A stretch of DNA of 64,000 nucleotides from Ascidiaceihabitans sp029251465 (GCF_042932805.1 NZ_CP170633.1:2170001-2234000); one strand, 5' to 3'; shown: positions 24,318 through 33,817, counted from the stretch's first letter. Numbers and translations are program-made. Notes: generated by a model not told the origin, from the letters alone.

Positions 24318-25319
24318 ATGGCCTACAACCTGAAAAACCGCTCGTTCCTGAGCCTGCGTGATTTTACCGGTTCTGAAATCCGGTTTCTGCTGAAATTGGC
24401 CGCTGATCTGAAAGCAGCGAAATACGCAGGCACCGAACAGCCGACCCTCAAAGGGCGCGACATCGCCTTGATATTCGAGAAAAATTCGACCCGCACCCGC
24501 GTCGGTTTTGAGGTCGCAGCCCACGATCAAGGCGCGCATGTCACCTATCTGGGGCCCTCCGGCAGCCACATCGGCAAAAAAGAAAGCATCAAGGACACAG
24601 CCCGCGTTTTGGGCCGCGTGTACGATGCCATCGAATACCGCGGCTTTGGCCAGAACGTGGTCGAGACGTTGGCAAAATGGTCCGGCGTGCCGGTCTACAA
24701 CGGGCTGACGGACGAATTTCACCCGACCCAGATCCTGGCCGATGTTTTGACCATGACGGAACATGTGGACAAACCGCTGGGCCAGATTGCCTTTTGTTTT
24801 TTGGGGGATGTGGGCAACAACATGGGTGACAGCCTGCTGATTGGCGCGGCCAAGCTGGGCATGGATGTGCGCCTGTGTGGTCCAAAATCGCTCTGGCCTG
24901 ACGAGGCTATCGTGAACGCCGCACTGTCAGAGGCCGAAATCAGCGGCGCGCGCATTTTGCTGACCGAGGACGTGCAGCAAGGCGTCAGCGAATGTGACGT
25001 GATTTACACGGACGTCTGGGTGTCGATGGGCGAACCCGACGCCGTCTGGGCCGAACGGATCAAGCTGCTGATGCCCTATCAGGTCACCGCAGAGGCCATG
25101 CTCATGACCGGGAATCCTCATGCCAAATTCATGCACTGCCTGCCGGCATTTCATAATACCGAAACCGAAATCGGCAAACACATCCGCGACACCTTTGGGT
25201 TAGACGCGATGGAAGTGACAGATGAGGTGTTCGAAAGCCCGGCCTCCATCATTTTTGATCAAGCTGAAAACCGGATGCACACCATCAAGGCCGTGCTGGT
25301 CGCAACGTTGGGGGCCTAG
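24318..25319 (+). CDS. arcB: Ornithine carbamoyltransferase (catabolic)
   Basis: This enzyme splits citrulline with phosphate into ornithine and carbamoyl phosphate (reverse of biosynthesis). The 333-residue protein has the carbamoyl-phosphate motif FEKNSTRTR (about 52-60), GPSGSHIGKKES (about 77-88), TDEFHPTQILAD (about 135-146), SMGEPD and HCLPAFHNTETEIG (about 272-285). The catabolic role is inferred from its place between arcA and arcC; the sequence alone would also fit argF. It is immediately followed by arcC without a gap. Confidence 0.92.
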   Translation: MAYNLKNRSFLSLRDFTGSEIRFLLKLAADLKAAKYAGTEQPTLKGRDIALIFEKNSTRTRVGFEVAAHDQGAHVTYLGPSGSHIGKKESIKDTARVLGRVYDAIEYRGFGQNVVETLAKWSGVPVYNGLTDEFHPTQILADVLTMTEHVDKPLGQIAFCFLGDVGNNMGDSLLIGAAKLGMDVRLCGPKSLWPDEAIVNAALSEAEISGARILLTEDVQQGVSECDVIYTDVWVSMGEPDAVWAERIKLLMPYQVTAEAMLMTGNPHAKFMHCLPAFHNTETEIGKHIRDTFGLDAMEVTDEVFESPASIIFDQAENRMHTIKAVLVATLGA

Positions 25320-26234
25320 ATGCGTATCGTCGTAGCCTTGGGTGGAAATGCCCTATCCAAACGTGGTGAAACGCTGACGGCGCGTTCTCAGCGCGCCAGT
25401 ATTCGTATCGCTGCAAAATCACTCGCGACCCTGCTAGAGACCGGTCACGAGCTGATCATCACCCATGGCAACGGGCCACAAGTCGGCTATCTAGCCTTGC
25501 AAGGCGGGCCCTTTCCACTGGATGTTTTGGGCGCTGAAACCGACGGCATGATCGGCTACGTGTTGCAACAAGAGTTGGACAATGCCTATGCGTCGGATGC
25601 GCGGTTTGCGACCCTGTTAACCCAGATCGAAGTTGACCCGAACGACCCCGCATTCCAGACGCCAAGCAAATTCATCGGGGCGGTGTATTCCGAAAATGAT
25701 GCGGCCAAGCTGAGTGTAGACCGTGGCTGGACCATCGGCGCGGATGGCACCGGTTTCCGGCGCACTGTCCCGTCCCCGCGCCCAAAACGGATTCTCGAAC
25801 TTGAGGTCATTCAGCTGCTTTTAGATCAGAAGGTGATTGTGATTTGTGCGGGCGGCGGCGGTATTCCGGTTGTGCAAAAGCCCGACGGCACGATGATCGG
25901 GATCGAGGCGGTGATCGACAAGGATCATGCCAGCGGACTATTGGCGCGTGCCTTAAATGCCGATGCGTTTTTGATGCTCACGGACGTCAAGGGGGTCTTT
26001 GATCACTGGGGCACGCCTGATCAAACCTTGATCCGCCAGACCTCGCCCGATGCACTGTCCAAGAAGTCGTTTCCGGCGGGGTCCATGGGACCAAAGGTCG
26101 AGGCGGCTTGTGACTTTGTCCGTGGCACCGGCGGGTTTTCAGCCATCGGAAAGCTGGCGGATTGCGCGGATTTGGTGTCAGGAACCAGCGGCACGCGGAT
26201 CAGATCGCCTCATAGCGCGAAAGGCGGCGCCTGA
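25320..26234 (+). CDS. arcC: Carbamate kinase
   Basis: Carbamate kinase makes ATP from carbamoyl phosphate and ADP, the energy-yielding end of the pathway. The 304-residue protein has RIVVALGGNALSKRGE at the start, ITHGNGPQVGYLALQ (about 49-63), PSPRPKRILEL, VICAGGGGIPV (about 177-187), AVIDKDHASGLLA (about 199-211) and SMGPKVEAACDF (about 258-270), all family signatures. Its last 35 bases overlap the end of the convergent cbpM gene. The gene starts directly after the arcB stop. Confidence 0.93.
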   Translation: MRIVVALGGNALSKRGETLTARSQRASIRIAAKSLATLLETGHELIITHGNGPQVGYLALQGGPFPLDVLGAETDGMIGYVLQQELDNAYASDARFATLLTQIEVDPNDPAFQTPSKFIGAVYSENDAAKLSVDRGWTIGADGTGFRRTVPSPRPKRILELEVIQLLLDQKVIVICAGGGGIPVVQKPDGTMIGIEAVIDKDHASGLLARALNADAFLMLTDVKGVFDHWGTPDQTLIRQTSPDALSKKSFPAGSMGPKVEAACDFVRGTGGFSAIGKLADCADLVSGTSGTRIRSPHSAKGGA

Positions 26235-26499
26235 CGGCGTCACGTTCCTCCAACAGTTCCAGAACCAGCGCAACGCCTTGAACATTGATGCCAAGATCAC
26301 GGTTCAAACGATGCGCTTTTTTGGCCCGCGCGATGTTTGTGCCGACAAATCGCCAGTTCTCGATTGTGCTGCCTTTGGGGTCCAGCACGCCATAATCGAC
26401 CAATTCGATGACCCATGCTGCTTCTGCGTGACAAAAGCGACAGAGGTCCTGCAATGACAGTGCTTCAACGATGTCGCTGTGTGATTTTGCCTTTTTCAT
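26200..26499 (-). CDS. cbpM: Chaperone modulator CbpM
   Basis: A 99-residue MerR-like small protein that binds and inhibits the J-protein CbpA. It has the typical early helix LSLQDLCRFCHAEAAWVIELVDYGVLDP and the C-terminal LGINVQGVALVLELLEERDAVRRRL. It follows the cbpA-like gene by 4 bases on the same strand. The start MKKAKSHSD is chosen because the 11-residue longer frame would run into cbpA. The gene's end is antisense to the end of arcC. Confidence 0.87.
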   Translation of the reverse strand: MKKAKSHSDIVEALSLQDLCRFCHAEAAWVIELVDYGVLDPKGSTIENWRFVGTNIARAKKAHRLNRDLGINVQGVALVLELLEERDAVRRRLSRYEAI

Positions 26500-26503
26500 A
26501 GTG

Positions 26504-27421
26504 CTATCCTCCGAGGTGGGCGCGGGGATCAAATGGCAGATCCTTGGCCATCTGTTCGAAAAACGCGCGCGCTTGTTTTGTTTCGATTTTCGGATTTACG
26601 ATGACCAAAGTGGCATAGATATTGCCTGCGGGACTGCCGGGCAGGCCTTTGCCCTTAAGCCGCAATTTCTGACCTGTGCGGGCATTCTTGGGGATGCGCA
26701 GATCAACCTTGCCTGCTGGGGTCGGCATCACAACATGTCCACCCAGTGCGGCCTCCCATGGTGTGACCGGCAGATCCAGATACAAATCTTTGCCATCGGG
26801 GCGATAGACCGGGTGCGGGGCAAAGACGACCTCGAGAAACAAATCCCCGGCCGCATTGCCCCCCATCGCAAGCCCCCCCTGTCCGGCAAGACGAATGTGC
26901 TGTCCTTCGGAAATGCCCTTTGGGACACGCACGGAAATCGCACGCTCTTGCATGCGAACCGCCCCGTCAGGCCCAACCACTGGCACTGTCAATGTCAGCG
27001 CCCGTTGCGCGCCGCGATAGGCGTCCTCAATGGCGATTTCGATGCGGCCATGACTGTCGCCACCTTGCCCCATGTGCGAACCAGCCCGCTGGCGAAACAA
27101 CGTTTCAAAGAAGTCACCGAAGGCCGCGTCACCTTGGGGCCCCTCCGAGAATGAAAAATCACCGTTCCAGTCGGGCGGTGGTTCGGAACGGCCCCGCCCC
27201 GTTGACGGGCCTTGGCCCAATTGGTCATACACAGCGCGGCGTTCGGGATCTTTCAAAACCTCGTAGGCTTCGTTCACATCCTTGAATTCCGCCTCGGCCT
27301 CGGCACCTGAATTGATATCCGGGTGATACTTGCGTGCAGCCTTGCGAAAGGCCTTTTTGATCTCGTCCCCGGTGGCATCCCGGGTGATACCAAGCACGTT
27401 GTAGTAGTCTTTGAAATCCAT
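26504..27421 (-). CDS. cbpA: Curved-DNA-binding/J-domain co-chaperone CbpA
   Basis: A 305-residue J-domain protein. MDFKDYYNVLGITRDA begins the J domain, with a G/F linker after residue 70. The HPD motif is present in ARKYHPDIN (about 30-38). The C-terminal substrate-binding repeats follow (VRVPKGISEGQHIRLAGQG, then LRLKGKGLPG). There are no zinc-finger CxxC repeats, so it is CbpA rather than DnaJ. The frame extends upstream by 36 residues, but MDFKDYY matches the family start. It is divergent from a universal stress gene, with an FNR-like box between. Confidence 0.88.
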   Translation of the reverse strand: MDFKDYYNVLGITRDATGDEIKKAFRKAARKYHPDINSGAEAEAEFKDVNEAYEVLKDPERRAVYDQLGQGPSTGRGRSEPPPDWNGDFSFSEGPQGDAAFGDFFETLFRQRAGSHMGQGGDSHGRIEIAIEDAYRGAQRALTLTVPVVGPDGAVRMQERAISVRVPKGISEGQHIRLAGQGGLAMGGNAAGDLFLEVVFAPHPVYRPDGKDLYLDLPVTPWEAALGGHVVMPTPAGKVDLRIPKNARTGQKLRLKGKGLPGSPAGNIYATLVIVNPKIETKQARAFFEQMAKDLPFDPRAHLGG

Positions 27422-27479
27422 CTGCTGCGCACCTGATGATAAGTCTGGCACCAGTTTGGCATCCAAATCGGCGCGTGGG

Positions 27480-27493
27480 TTGATCTGTGTCAG
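27480..27493. promoter_or_regulatory. FNR/FixK-like box between cbpA and the second universal stress gene
   Basis: TTGATCTGTGTCAG differs from TTGA-N6-TCAA only in the last base. It lies between the divergent starts at 27421 and 27556 and could serve either. It is the weakest of the seven boxes. Confidence 0.5.
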
Positions 27494-27555
27494 TTTGCCC
27501 GCGCTGCGCCTGTGGCAACCTGTATGCAACGCGCGCTTATGAAATGGAGAACGAT

Positions 27556-28401
27556 ATGAACCGCAGAACGCTTTTGTTTGTGATGGACGTGAATACGCCG
27601 GACGATCAAATCATCGGCGCTGCCAACCGGGCGCAACTGTCTCTGGATCACCTGAGTTGCCTCATTTTAGGGGCGGCCCCGACCTTGCCGATGTACGCCT
27701 ATGGCGTCACCCCGTACGGATCCCTGAACATTCCAGACAATTGGCCCGACTTGCTGCAAGACGCCAAACATGCGCTCGAAACCAGAGTACAAGAGGTCGA
27801 AACGCTGCTGGCCCAAAGTGGCGCGTCCGGCGATGTTCAATCGATGTTGGGGGCGACGGTTGACTTCAAACATCATGTCGCCCGCCGCGCTCGTGTATGT
27901 GACGAAGTCTATATCGCCGCCAGTCTGCGCGACACGCCACAAATAATGCGCGAGGCTGCCTTTGGTGTGCTGTTCCATTCGCCTGTCGGTTTGCGCCTGA
28001 ACGGGGACGCCGCGTTGGACGCGCCCCGAGTTTTGGTCGCCTGGGACAGCAGCGAGGCCGCGGCACGCTCTGTTCACGCAGCCCTGCCCTATCTGAAAAC
28101 CGCCAAAGACGTGATCATCATGTGTATCGACCCGATTGTAACTGACGAACGCGACGGTCAAGACCCCGGGGCAGACCTTGCGACCTGGCTATCGCATCAC
28201 GGCTGTCACGTGACTGTTTCGCAGTTGCCAAGTGGCGGGCTAGACATAGCTGAATGCCTTCAAATTCGCGCCAAAGAGATCGGCTCCGACCTGATCGTCA
28301 TGGGGGCGTACGGGCATGCGCGCATGATTGAAATTGTGTTCGGGGGCACCACGCGGACGATGTCTGACCAGACTGAACTGCCGGTGTTTTTGGCGCATTA
28401 A
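27556..28401 (+). CDS. Universal stress protein, tandem UspA domains
   Basis: A 281-residue protein with two UspA-like halves. The first (about 1-145) is degenerate. The second begins near APRVLVAWDSSEAAARS (about 156) and ends with MGAYGHARMIEIVFGGTTRTM, the glycine-rich ATP-binding motif. The start MNRRTLLFVMD follows GGAGA; the 23-residue longer frame overlaps the divergent promoter and is rejected. It closes the low-oxygen/stress gene block. Confidence 0.85.
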   Translation: MNRRTLLFVMDVNTPDDQIIGAANRAQLSLDHLSCLILGAAPTLPMYAYGVTPYGSLNIPDNWPDLLQDAKHALETRVQEVETLLAQSGASGDVQSMLGATVDFKHHVARRARVCDEVYIAASLRDTPQIMREAAFGVLFHSPVGLRLNGDAALDAPRVLVAWDSSEAAARSVHAALPYLKTAKDVIIMCIDPIVTDERDGQDPGADLATWLSHHGCHVTVSQLPSGGLDIAECLQIRAKEIGSDLIVMGAYGHARMIEIVFGGTTRTMSDQTELPVFLAH

Positions 28402-28445
28402 GCGGGAAAAATTCGCATCAACTGCGTCTTGGACAACTGCAATTG

Positions 28446-29339
28446 CTAGGGGGCAATTTGCAGATGTTCGGCAAGGTGTCGCCAGATCTTGTCGTTGTTG
28501 TCCGTTCGTGCCCCACGCAATCGCACCATTTTGATGTTTAGAACTTGCGCGGGCAACACATCGTCAACACGGATCAGATCGCCATGGTCTAGCGCATCGG
28601 CGACCAACGACAAAGGCAACCATGCGATCCCGATTCCACTCAGCGCCAATTGCACCATCGCCAGCGTCAGGGCGGTCTCGGCGATCGGCAGTGTCGTCGC
28701 AGCGCCCGGCAATCGTGGTCGGATCATCCGCGCAAAAACCTGTCCCAGAAACACGTCGGCGGGATAGGCAATCGTCGGGATGACCGCGTTGGACGCGTCG
28801 GCGCGCAAACTTGGGGCGCAGACCGGAACCAGCAGATCATCCCCAAGATTAACCGTTTCAAACGCACTGCTGATGTCCGATGTCGCGTCTTTGGGCAGCG
28901 CGTACATGATCGCAAGGTCGACCTCTTTGGACAGCAGTTGCAGTATGCATTCGTCCTGATTGCCAGAGCGCACCCGCACCGACGTCTCGCCGTCTTGTGT
29001 CGCGGCGCGAACAATCCGCGGCGAAATAGTGGTCGTCAAAGCGTGTTGGCACACAAACGTCAGTGGTTTGCCTGACGTGTTGCTGGCGGTTCTAAGCGTA
29101 TGGCGCAGCTTGTGCATTCGTGTGCTTAGCTCGCGCAGCTCTGGTTCCAGCATTTGCACAGCAGGCATCAACGTCACTGGCTTGCGACGGCGATCAAACA
29201 AGGTCGTGCCGATGCTGTCCTCGATGGTGCGGGCGCGACGGGTAAAGGCGGACTGCGTCAGCATCCGCTTTTCTGCAGCCTGCGCCAAGGATCCGCAGTC
29301 AAGAACTGCCAGAATATCATCTATCCATTCCAGTCGCAT
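28446..29339 (-). CDS. LysR family transcriptional regulator
   Basis: A 297-residue LysR protein. The winged helix-turn-helix reads LDCGSLAQAAEKRMLTQSAFTRRARTIE (about 10-38), and the effector domain spans about residues 90-290. The start MRLEWIDDILAV is the family-like N-terminus; the track extension of 14 residues is less likely. It is divergent from the CuyA-like gene, 137 bp away, and is the likely regulator of that gene. Confidence 0.87.
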   Translation of the reverse strand: MRLEWIDDILAVLDCGSLAQAAEKRMLTQSAFTRRARTIEDSIGTTLFDRRRKPVTLMPAVQMLEPELRELSTRMHKLRHTLRTASNTSGKPLTFVCQHALTTTISPRIVRAATQDGETSVRVRSGNQDECILQLLSKEVDLAIMYALPKDATSDISSAFETVNLGDDLLVPVCAPSLRADASNAVIPTIAYPADVFLGQVFARMIRPRLPGAATTLPIAETALTLAMVQLALSGIGIAWLPLSLVADALDHGDLIRVDDVLPAQVLNIKMVRLRGARTDNNDKIWRHLAEHLQIAP

Positions 29340-29476
29340 CGTATCCCGATCTGTTTTTAACGCGCCGTCTCGCATTGCCATAACTTATAGTTTTCGCATT
29401 TTACAACACCTAATTCGCATTAGTCTCGGCGTAAATATGCAGATAAGTTGATCAAAACACATACAGGAGACTAATC

Positions 29477-30490
29477 ATGCACCTCGCACGTTTTCCCCGC
29501 GTCCATCTGGCCCATCTGTCCACACCACTGGAACCCATGGAGCGATTGTCGAAAGAGTTGGGTGTCGAGATCTGGATCAAACGTGATGATTGCACCGGCA
29601 TGTCGACCGGTGGCAACAAAACCCGCAAGCTGGAATTCCTGATGGCCGAAGCCATTGAACAGGGTGCGGACATGGTCATGACCCAAGGCGCGACCCAAAC
29701 AAACCACGGGCGCCAAACAGCCGCTTTTGCCGCCAAGCTGGGCCTGAAATGCCATATCCTGCTCGAGGATCGCACCGGTTATCAGGACGGAAATTACAAC
29801 ACCAACGGCAACGTTTTGCTGGATCATTTGCATGGTGCCACCACAGAGAAATTCCCCAATGGCCACGACATGCCCGGTGAAATGGAAAGTGCTGCGAATA
29901 AGATGCGGACCAAGGGCCACAACGTCTATATCATTCCCGGTGGTGGTTCGAACCCGACGGGCGCGCTGGGCTACGTGAATGCCGCATTCGAACTGGTGTC
30001 ACAGGTCAACGACATGGGGCTGAAGATCGACAGGTTGGTCCACGCAACAGGATCGTCGGGCACGCAGGCGGGTCTGGTGACGGGCATGTGCGCGATGAAT
30101 GCACAGATCCCGGTGCTGGGCATCGGCACACGTGCCCCACAGCCCAAACAAGAACAGATGGTCTACGATCTGGCCTGTAAAACCGCAGAAAAACTAGGCT
30201 GTGCCGGCATTGTAAAACGTGAAGACGTGATGGCCAACACGGACTACGTGGGCGACGGATACGGCCTGCCAACACAAAGCGGCATCGAGGCCATCAAAAT
30301 GTTCGCCGAGTTAGAAGGCATCCTGCTGGACCCGTGTTATTCGGCAAAAGGTGCTGCCGGTCTGATCGATCTGGCCCGCAAAGGCGCGTTCAAAAACGAG
30401 CGCGTGGTCTTTTTGCACACCGGCGGGGCAGCGGCCCTCGGCGGCTATGATTTTGCGTTTGATAACGCGGCGCGCTGGGTGAACATTTAA
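29477..30490 (+). CDS. cuyA: PLP-dependent L-cysteate sulfo-lyase / D-cysteine desulfhydrase family
   Basis: A 337-residue fold-type II PLP enzyme. WIKRDDCTGMSTGGNKTRKLEFL (about 33-55) contains the PLP-binding lysine in GGNKTRK. QGATQTNHGRQTAAFAAKLG (about 73-92), IIPGGGSNPTGALGY (about 153-167) and the C-terminal VFLHTGGAAAL are family motifs. Roseobacter CuyA, which releases sulfite and ammonia from L-cysteate, has this architecture, but D-cysteine desulfhydrase is a near relative and cannot be excluded. The symbol is therefore tentative. AGGAGA precedes the ATG. LysR genes flank it on both sides. Confidence 0.7.
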   Translation: MHLARFPRVHLAHLSTPLEPMERLSKELGVEIWIKRDDCTGMSTGGNKTRKLEFLMAEAIEQGADMVMTQGATQTNHGRQTAAFAAKLGLKCHILLEDRTGYQDGNYNTNGNVLLDHLHGATTEKFPNGHDMPGEMESAANKMRTKGHNVYIIPGGGSNPTGALGYVNAAFELVSQVNDMGLKIDRLVHATGSSGTQAGLVTGMCAMNAQIPVLGIGTRAPQPKQEQMVYDLACKTAEKLGCAGIVKREDVMANTDYVGDGYGLPTQSGIEAIKMFAELEGILLDPCYSAKGAAGLIDLARKGAFKNERVVFLHTGGAAALGGYDFAFDNAARWVNI

Positions 30491-30543
30491 AACAATCGGG
30501 GCCTGTAGCGTCAATTTCCTTGGCAAAACGGGCCCCGCTGCCG

Positions 30544-31440
30544 TCACAATTGTTGCCAGACCTCTTGTGCAACCGGATCGAATGTCGTCGGATTGGCCAG
30601 CGCTGCAATCGTAAGCCGCGCAGTCCACGTGTCATCTGCAATCTGTACCAAAGACCCGTTGGCCAGTTCCTGTGACACCGCAGTTTCCGGCATCCACGCA
30701 AATCCGCTGCCTTTTAAAACCCTTCGTTTAATCGTCTCGACCAACCCGTCGACGTAGATCGTTTCGATGTGCAGCGACGAGGTATCCATGGCGCTGTCCA
30801 CGACCATGCCCAGAAACGACGAGGGCTCGTATGCCAAGTACGGGATCGCAGGGCCGGACGTGCGACCCAGATCCCAGCCCTGCCCGTGGGCGGCAGCAAC
30901 CGCGGCAACCGGGATCAAACGATCCGTCAGCAGATCCTTGCGCGAAAACGCGGTCTCGTCGATACGGGGCGACACCGACTGATGATAGTAACACAGCATG
31001 ATGTCGACCGCGCCCTCGACCAACAATTCGCAACACGTACTTAGAGAGTCGGAGACGACGCGGGTGTGCAGATCAGGGATTTTTTTTTGCAAATCGTCTA
31101 TGCGTTGTGCCAAAAAATTAACCGAAATTGTGTGCAAAACGGAAAATCGCAGAAATCGACTGCCGCCCCTGTCAGCATCGCGAAGATCTTGGCGCGTTTC
31201 AGTCAGCTGAGAAACAGCGCCCAGCGCTATGGGCAAAAACTGCGCGCCAGCTTGAGTGAGCTGCACAGGATACTGGGCGCGGTTCACCAAAGGCAAACCA
31301 ACCCAGTTCTCTAACGCTTTGATTCGCCTGCTAAATGCAGACTGTGTGATGTTACGCTCAGCCGCAGCCCGGGTAAAATTCAAGGTTCGGGCAAGACATT
31401 CAAAATCGCGCAGCCAGTTTAAATCCAAGGGTTTTCCCAT
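30544..31440 (-). CDS. LysR family transcriptional regulator
   Basis: A 298-residue LysR protein. The DNA-binding helix reads LNFTRAAAERNITQSAFSRRIKALENWVG (about 20-48), and the effector domain begins near residue 98 (LRFSVLHTISVNFLAQRI). It converges on the CuyA-like gene and is divergent from the betaine-type ABC transporter genes, which start about 260 bp away. It is a candidate regulator of that transporter. Confidence 0.87.
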   Translation of the reverse strand: MGKPLDLNWLRDFECLARTLNFTRAAAERNITQSAFSRRIKALENWVGLPLVNRAQYPVQLTQAGAQFLPIALGAVSQLTETRQDLRDADRGGSRFLRFSVLHTISVNFLAQRIDDLQKKIPDLHTRVVSDSLSTCCELLVEGAVDIMLCYYHQSVSPRIDETAFSRKDLLTDRLIPVAAVAAAHGQGWDLGRTSGPAIPYLAYEPSSFLGMVVDSAMDTSSLHIETIYVDGLVETIKRRVLKGSGFAWMPETAVSQELANGSLVQIADDTWTARLTIAALANPTTFDPVAQEVWQQL

Positions 31441-31698
31441 GCTGAAGTTCGGTGCTTGAAGGCAGCTTAGATCAAACTATGCAAAATGCGAATGATTTGA
31501 TGAAATGTTAGAATTGGCTCTTCAGAATTCTTCTGCACTAGTCTGATTCCAGTATTCGGTGGTCTGTGCATCTGTGCAGTGCCCGACGGCTGCGGCCACA
31601 TTGCCGCGCCAGCGGAACAGCAAGCGCCGGAGTACGGACAACGATCCAAGCACGTAAATGACGCCAAATATCCGGCGCGATCCAACTGGGGAAATAAA

Positions 31699-32664
31699 AT
31701 GAAAACCAAATTGAAAACACTTGGCTTTGCAGCCGCAGCCAGCTTTCTTGCGATGCCCGTCTTGGCAGCAGAAGAAGTCAAAATCGGCCTGCCATCATGG
31801 ACCGGCGCACAAGCAATCGGACACGTGTTGGGCGAAATCGTCACGTCGCGCATTGGCGGTCAGGTCGAATATGTACCGGGCAACAACGCCACGATCTTTC
31901 AGGCGATGGACCAAGGCAAGGGCGACATCGACGTGCATCCCGATGTCTGGCTGCCCAATCAACAAAGCTTTACCCAAAAATATGTGGATGGGGCGGGCAC
32001 CGTCACACTGTCTTCCAATTCTTACGAAGGCAATCAGGGTTTCTGCGTGACCAAAGGGTTTGGTGAGGCCAACAACATCACTGACATTGCCGATTTGGGC
32101 CGCCCCGATGTGGCCGCGTTGATGGACAGCGATGGCAATGGCAAAGGCGAGATGTGGATTGGCGCACCGGGTTGGGCCTCTGCCAACGTCAACGAGGTCA
32201 AAACCCGTGACTATGGTTTGCTCGACTTTATTGAACCGGTCCGCACCGAAGAGGCCGTGAAAACGGCACGCATCAAGGACAGCATCGCCAAAGGCGAAGG
32301 CTATGCGTTTTACTGCTACAAACCGCACGCCGTGTGGTTCATGTTCGACGTCGAAATGCTGACCGAGCCGACATACGACGAAGCGAAATACACAATGATC
32401 CAGCCTTCGGACGACGCGGATTGGTACGAAAAATCTTCGGTTGCGACCAAAGACGCACTGAAAGACGTGCAAATCGCTTGGTCCAACTCTCTCGAAGGTC
32501 GCTCGCCTGCGATTGCTGAATTTTTCGCCAACTTCGAACTGACGGCGGATGACGTCTCTGGTCTGGCGTTTGAAATCAGCGCCAATGGCATGGACCCGGC
32601 GGATGCAGCCAAAGCCTGGATTGCAGCCAATTCCGACCGTGTTGACGCGATGCTTGGCCTGTAG
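31699..32664 (+). CDS. Glycine betaine/proline-type ABC transporter substrate-binding protein
   Basis: A 321-residue periplasmic protein of the OpuAC/ProX family. The N-terminal signal peptide MKTKLKTLGFAAAASFLAMPVLAA is cleaved after about residue 24. The mature part begins EEVKIGLPSWTGAQAIGHVLGEI and contains aromatic-rich binding segments (DVWLPNQQ, GAPGWAS, YKPHAVWFMF). GGGGAA precedes the ATG. The ligand is probably a quaternary amine or similar zwitterion; next to a CuyA-like gene a sulfonate-containing compound is also possible. It is followed by its ATPase and permease genes. Confidence 0.87.
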   Translation: MKTKLKTLGFAAAASFLAMPVLAAEEVKIGLPSWTGAQAIGHVLGEIVTSRIGGQVEYVPGNNATIFQAMDQGKGDIDVHPDVWLPNQQSFTQKYVDGAGTVTLSSNSYEGNQGFCVTKGFGEANNITDIADLGRPDVAALMDSDGNGKGEMWIGAPGWASANVNEVKTRDYGLLDFIEPVRTEEAVKTARIKDSIAKGEGYAFYCYKPHAVWFMFDVEMLTEPTYDEAKYTMIQPSDDADWYEKSSVATKDALKDVQIAWSNSLEGRSPAIAEFFANFELTADDVSGLAFEISANGMDPADAAKAWIAANSDRVDAMLGL

Positions 32665-32761
32665 GGCACGTTCGATTGAACACCTGCGGCACCATGGCAA
32701 CGTGGTGCCGCAAGATGATCCGACCTAAGACAATTCCCCATTTTAGCAAAAGAGACGTGTC

Positions 32762-33817
32762 ATGAAAAACGAGACCGTCGTTGAAATCTCCAATGTCTGG
32801 AAGATTTTCGGCAGCAGAGCCAAGGAGGCTCTTGAAGCGGTGCGCGAGCGCGGGCTGACCAAGTCCGAAGTGCTGGCGGAGTTTAACGCCGTTGTGGGCG
32901 TCGCAGACGTCAGCCTGTCGGTGAACCGCGGCGAGATTTTCTGCATCATGGGGCTGTCGGGCAGCGGTAAATCCACGCTGGTGCGCCATTTCAATCGTCT
33001 GCTAGAGCCCACGGCCGGCAAAATCGAAATCGAAGGCACGGATGTGATGGCGCTTGGCCCGCGCGAGTTGCAGAAGTTTCGCAATCAAAAGATCGGGATG
33101 GTCTTTCAGAATTTCGCGCTGATGCCGCACCGTTCGGTGCTCGACAATGTCGCGATGCCCTTGGAAATCCGTCAGGTGCCCAAGAACGAGCGGATGCGTC
33201 AGGCGGCCGCCATTCTGGACATCGTGGAACTGGGTGCTTGGGGGGCCAAATTTGCCCATGAATTGTCCGGTGGCATGCAGCAGCGCGTCGGGCTTGCCCG
33301 TGCCCTTGCCGCTAATCCTGATGTGTTGCTGATGGACGAGCCATTTTCGGCGCTCGATCCGCTTATTCGTCGTCAGTTGCAGGATGAATTTATCCGGCTC
33401 AGTAAAATCCTGAAGAAAACCACGATTTTCATCACCCATGATCTGGACGAAGCGGTGCGCATTGGCGACCGGATCGCCATCATGCGGGACGGCAAGATGG
33501 TGCAAATGGGAACTGCCGAAGAAATCGTGATGGAACCCGCCGACGACTATGTTGCTGATTTTGTTGCAGGTATTTCCCGTCTCAAGGTCGTTCATGCCCA
33601 CGCGGTCATGCAACCTATCGCGGGCCACATCCAATCGCATGGGCCTATCGCCGCCGCGGCACCGCGCGTTGACGCACGCGAAAATCTCAGCACGCTCATC
33701 ACCCTCGCGATCGAGAACGACAACCCCATTATCGTCCAGCGAGATGGCAGTGATGCCGGCGTCATTACCCGCGCTGATCTGTTGCGCACTGTGATTGAAG
33801 GAACCGAAGTCTCATGA
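32762..33817 (+). CDS. Betaine/proline-type ABC transporter ATP-binding protein (ProV-like)
   Basis: A 351-residue ATPase. Walker A is GLSGSGKST (about 64-72), the Q-loop is VFQNFALMPH, the signature is LSGGMQQRVGLARAL (about 170-184) and Walker B is VLLMDEPFSALDP. A single CBS-like region at the C-terminus (about 285-350, ending ITRADLLRTVIEGTEVS) is usual for osmosensing OpuA/ProV types. The N-terminal helix KEALEAVRERGLTKSEVLAE is also ProV-like. The stop overlaps the permease start by 4 bases. Confidence 0.9.
   Translation: MKNETVVEISNVWKIFGSRAKEALEAVRERGLTKSEVLAEFNAVVGVADVSLSVNRGEIFCIMGLSGSGKSTLVRHFNRLLEPTAGKIEIEGTDVMALGPRELQKFRNQKIGMVFQNFALMPHRSVLDNVAMPLEIRQVPKNERMRQAAAILDIVELGAWGAKFAHELSGGMQQRVGLARALAANPDVLLMDEPFSALDPLIRRQLQDEFIRLSKILKKTTIFITHDLDEAVRIGDRIAIMRDGKMVQMGTAEEIVMEPADDYVADFVAGISRLKVVHAHAVMQPIAGHIQSHGPIAAAAPRVDARENLSTLITLAIENDNPIIVQRDGSDAGVITRADLLRTVIEGTEVS

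Noticed and set aside
30497..30537. CGGGGCC/GGCCCCG inverted repeat between the CuyA-like gene and the convergent LysR gene
   Set aside because: The 27-nt loop and lack of a T run make it a weak terminator candidate.
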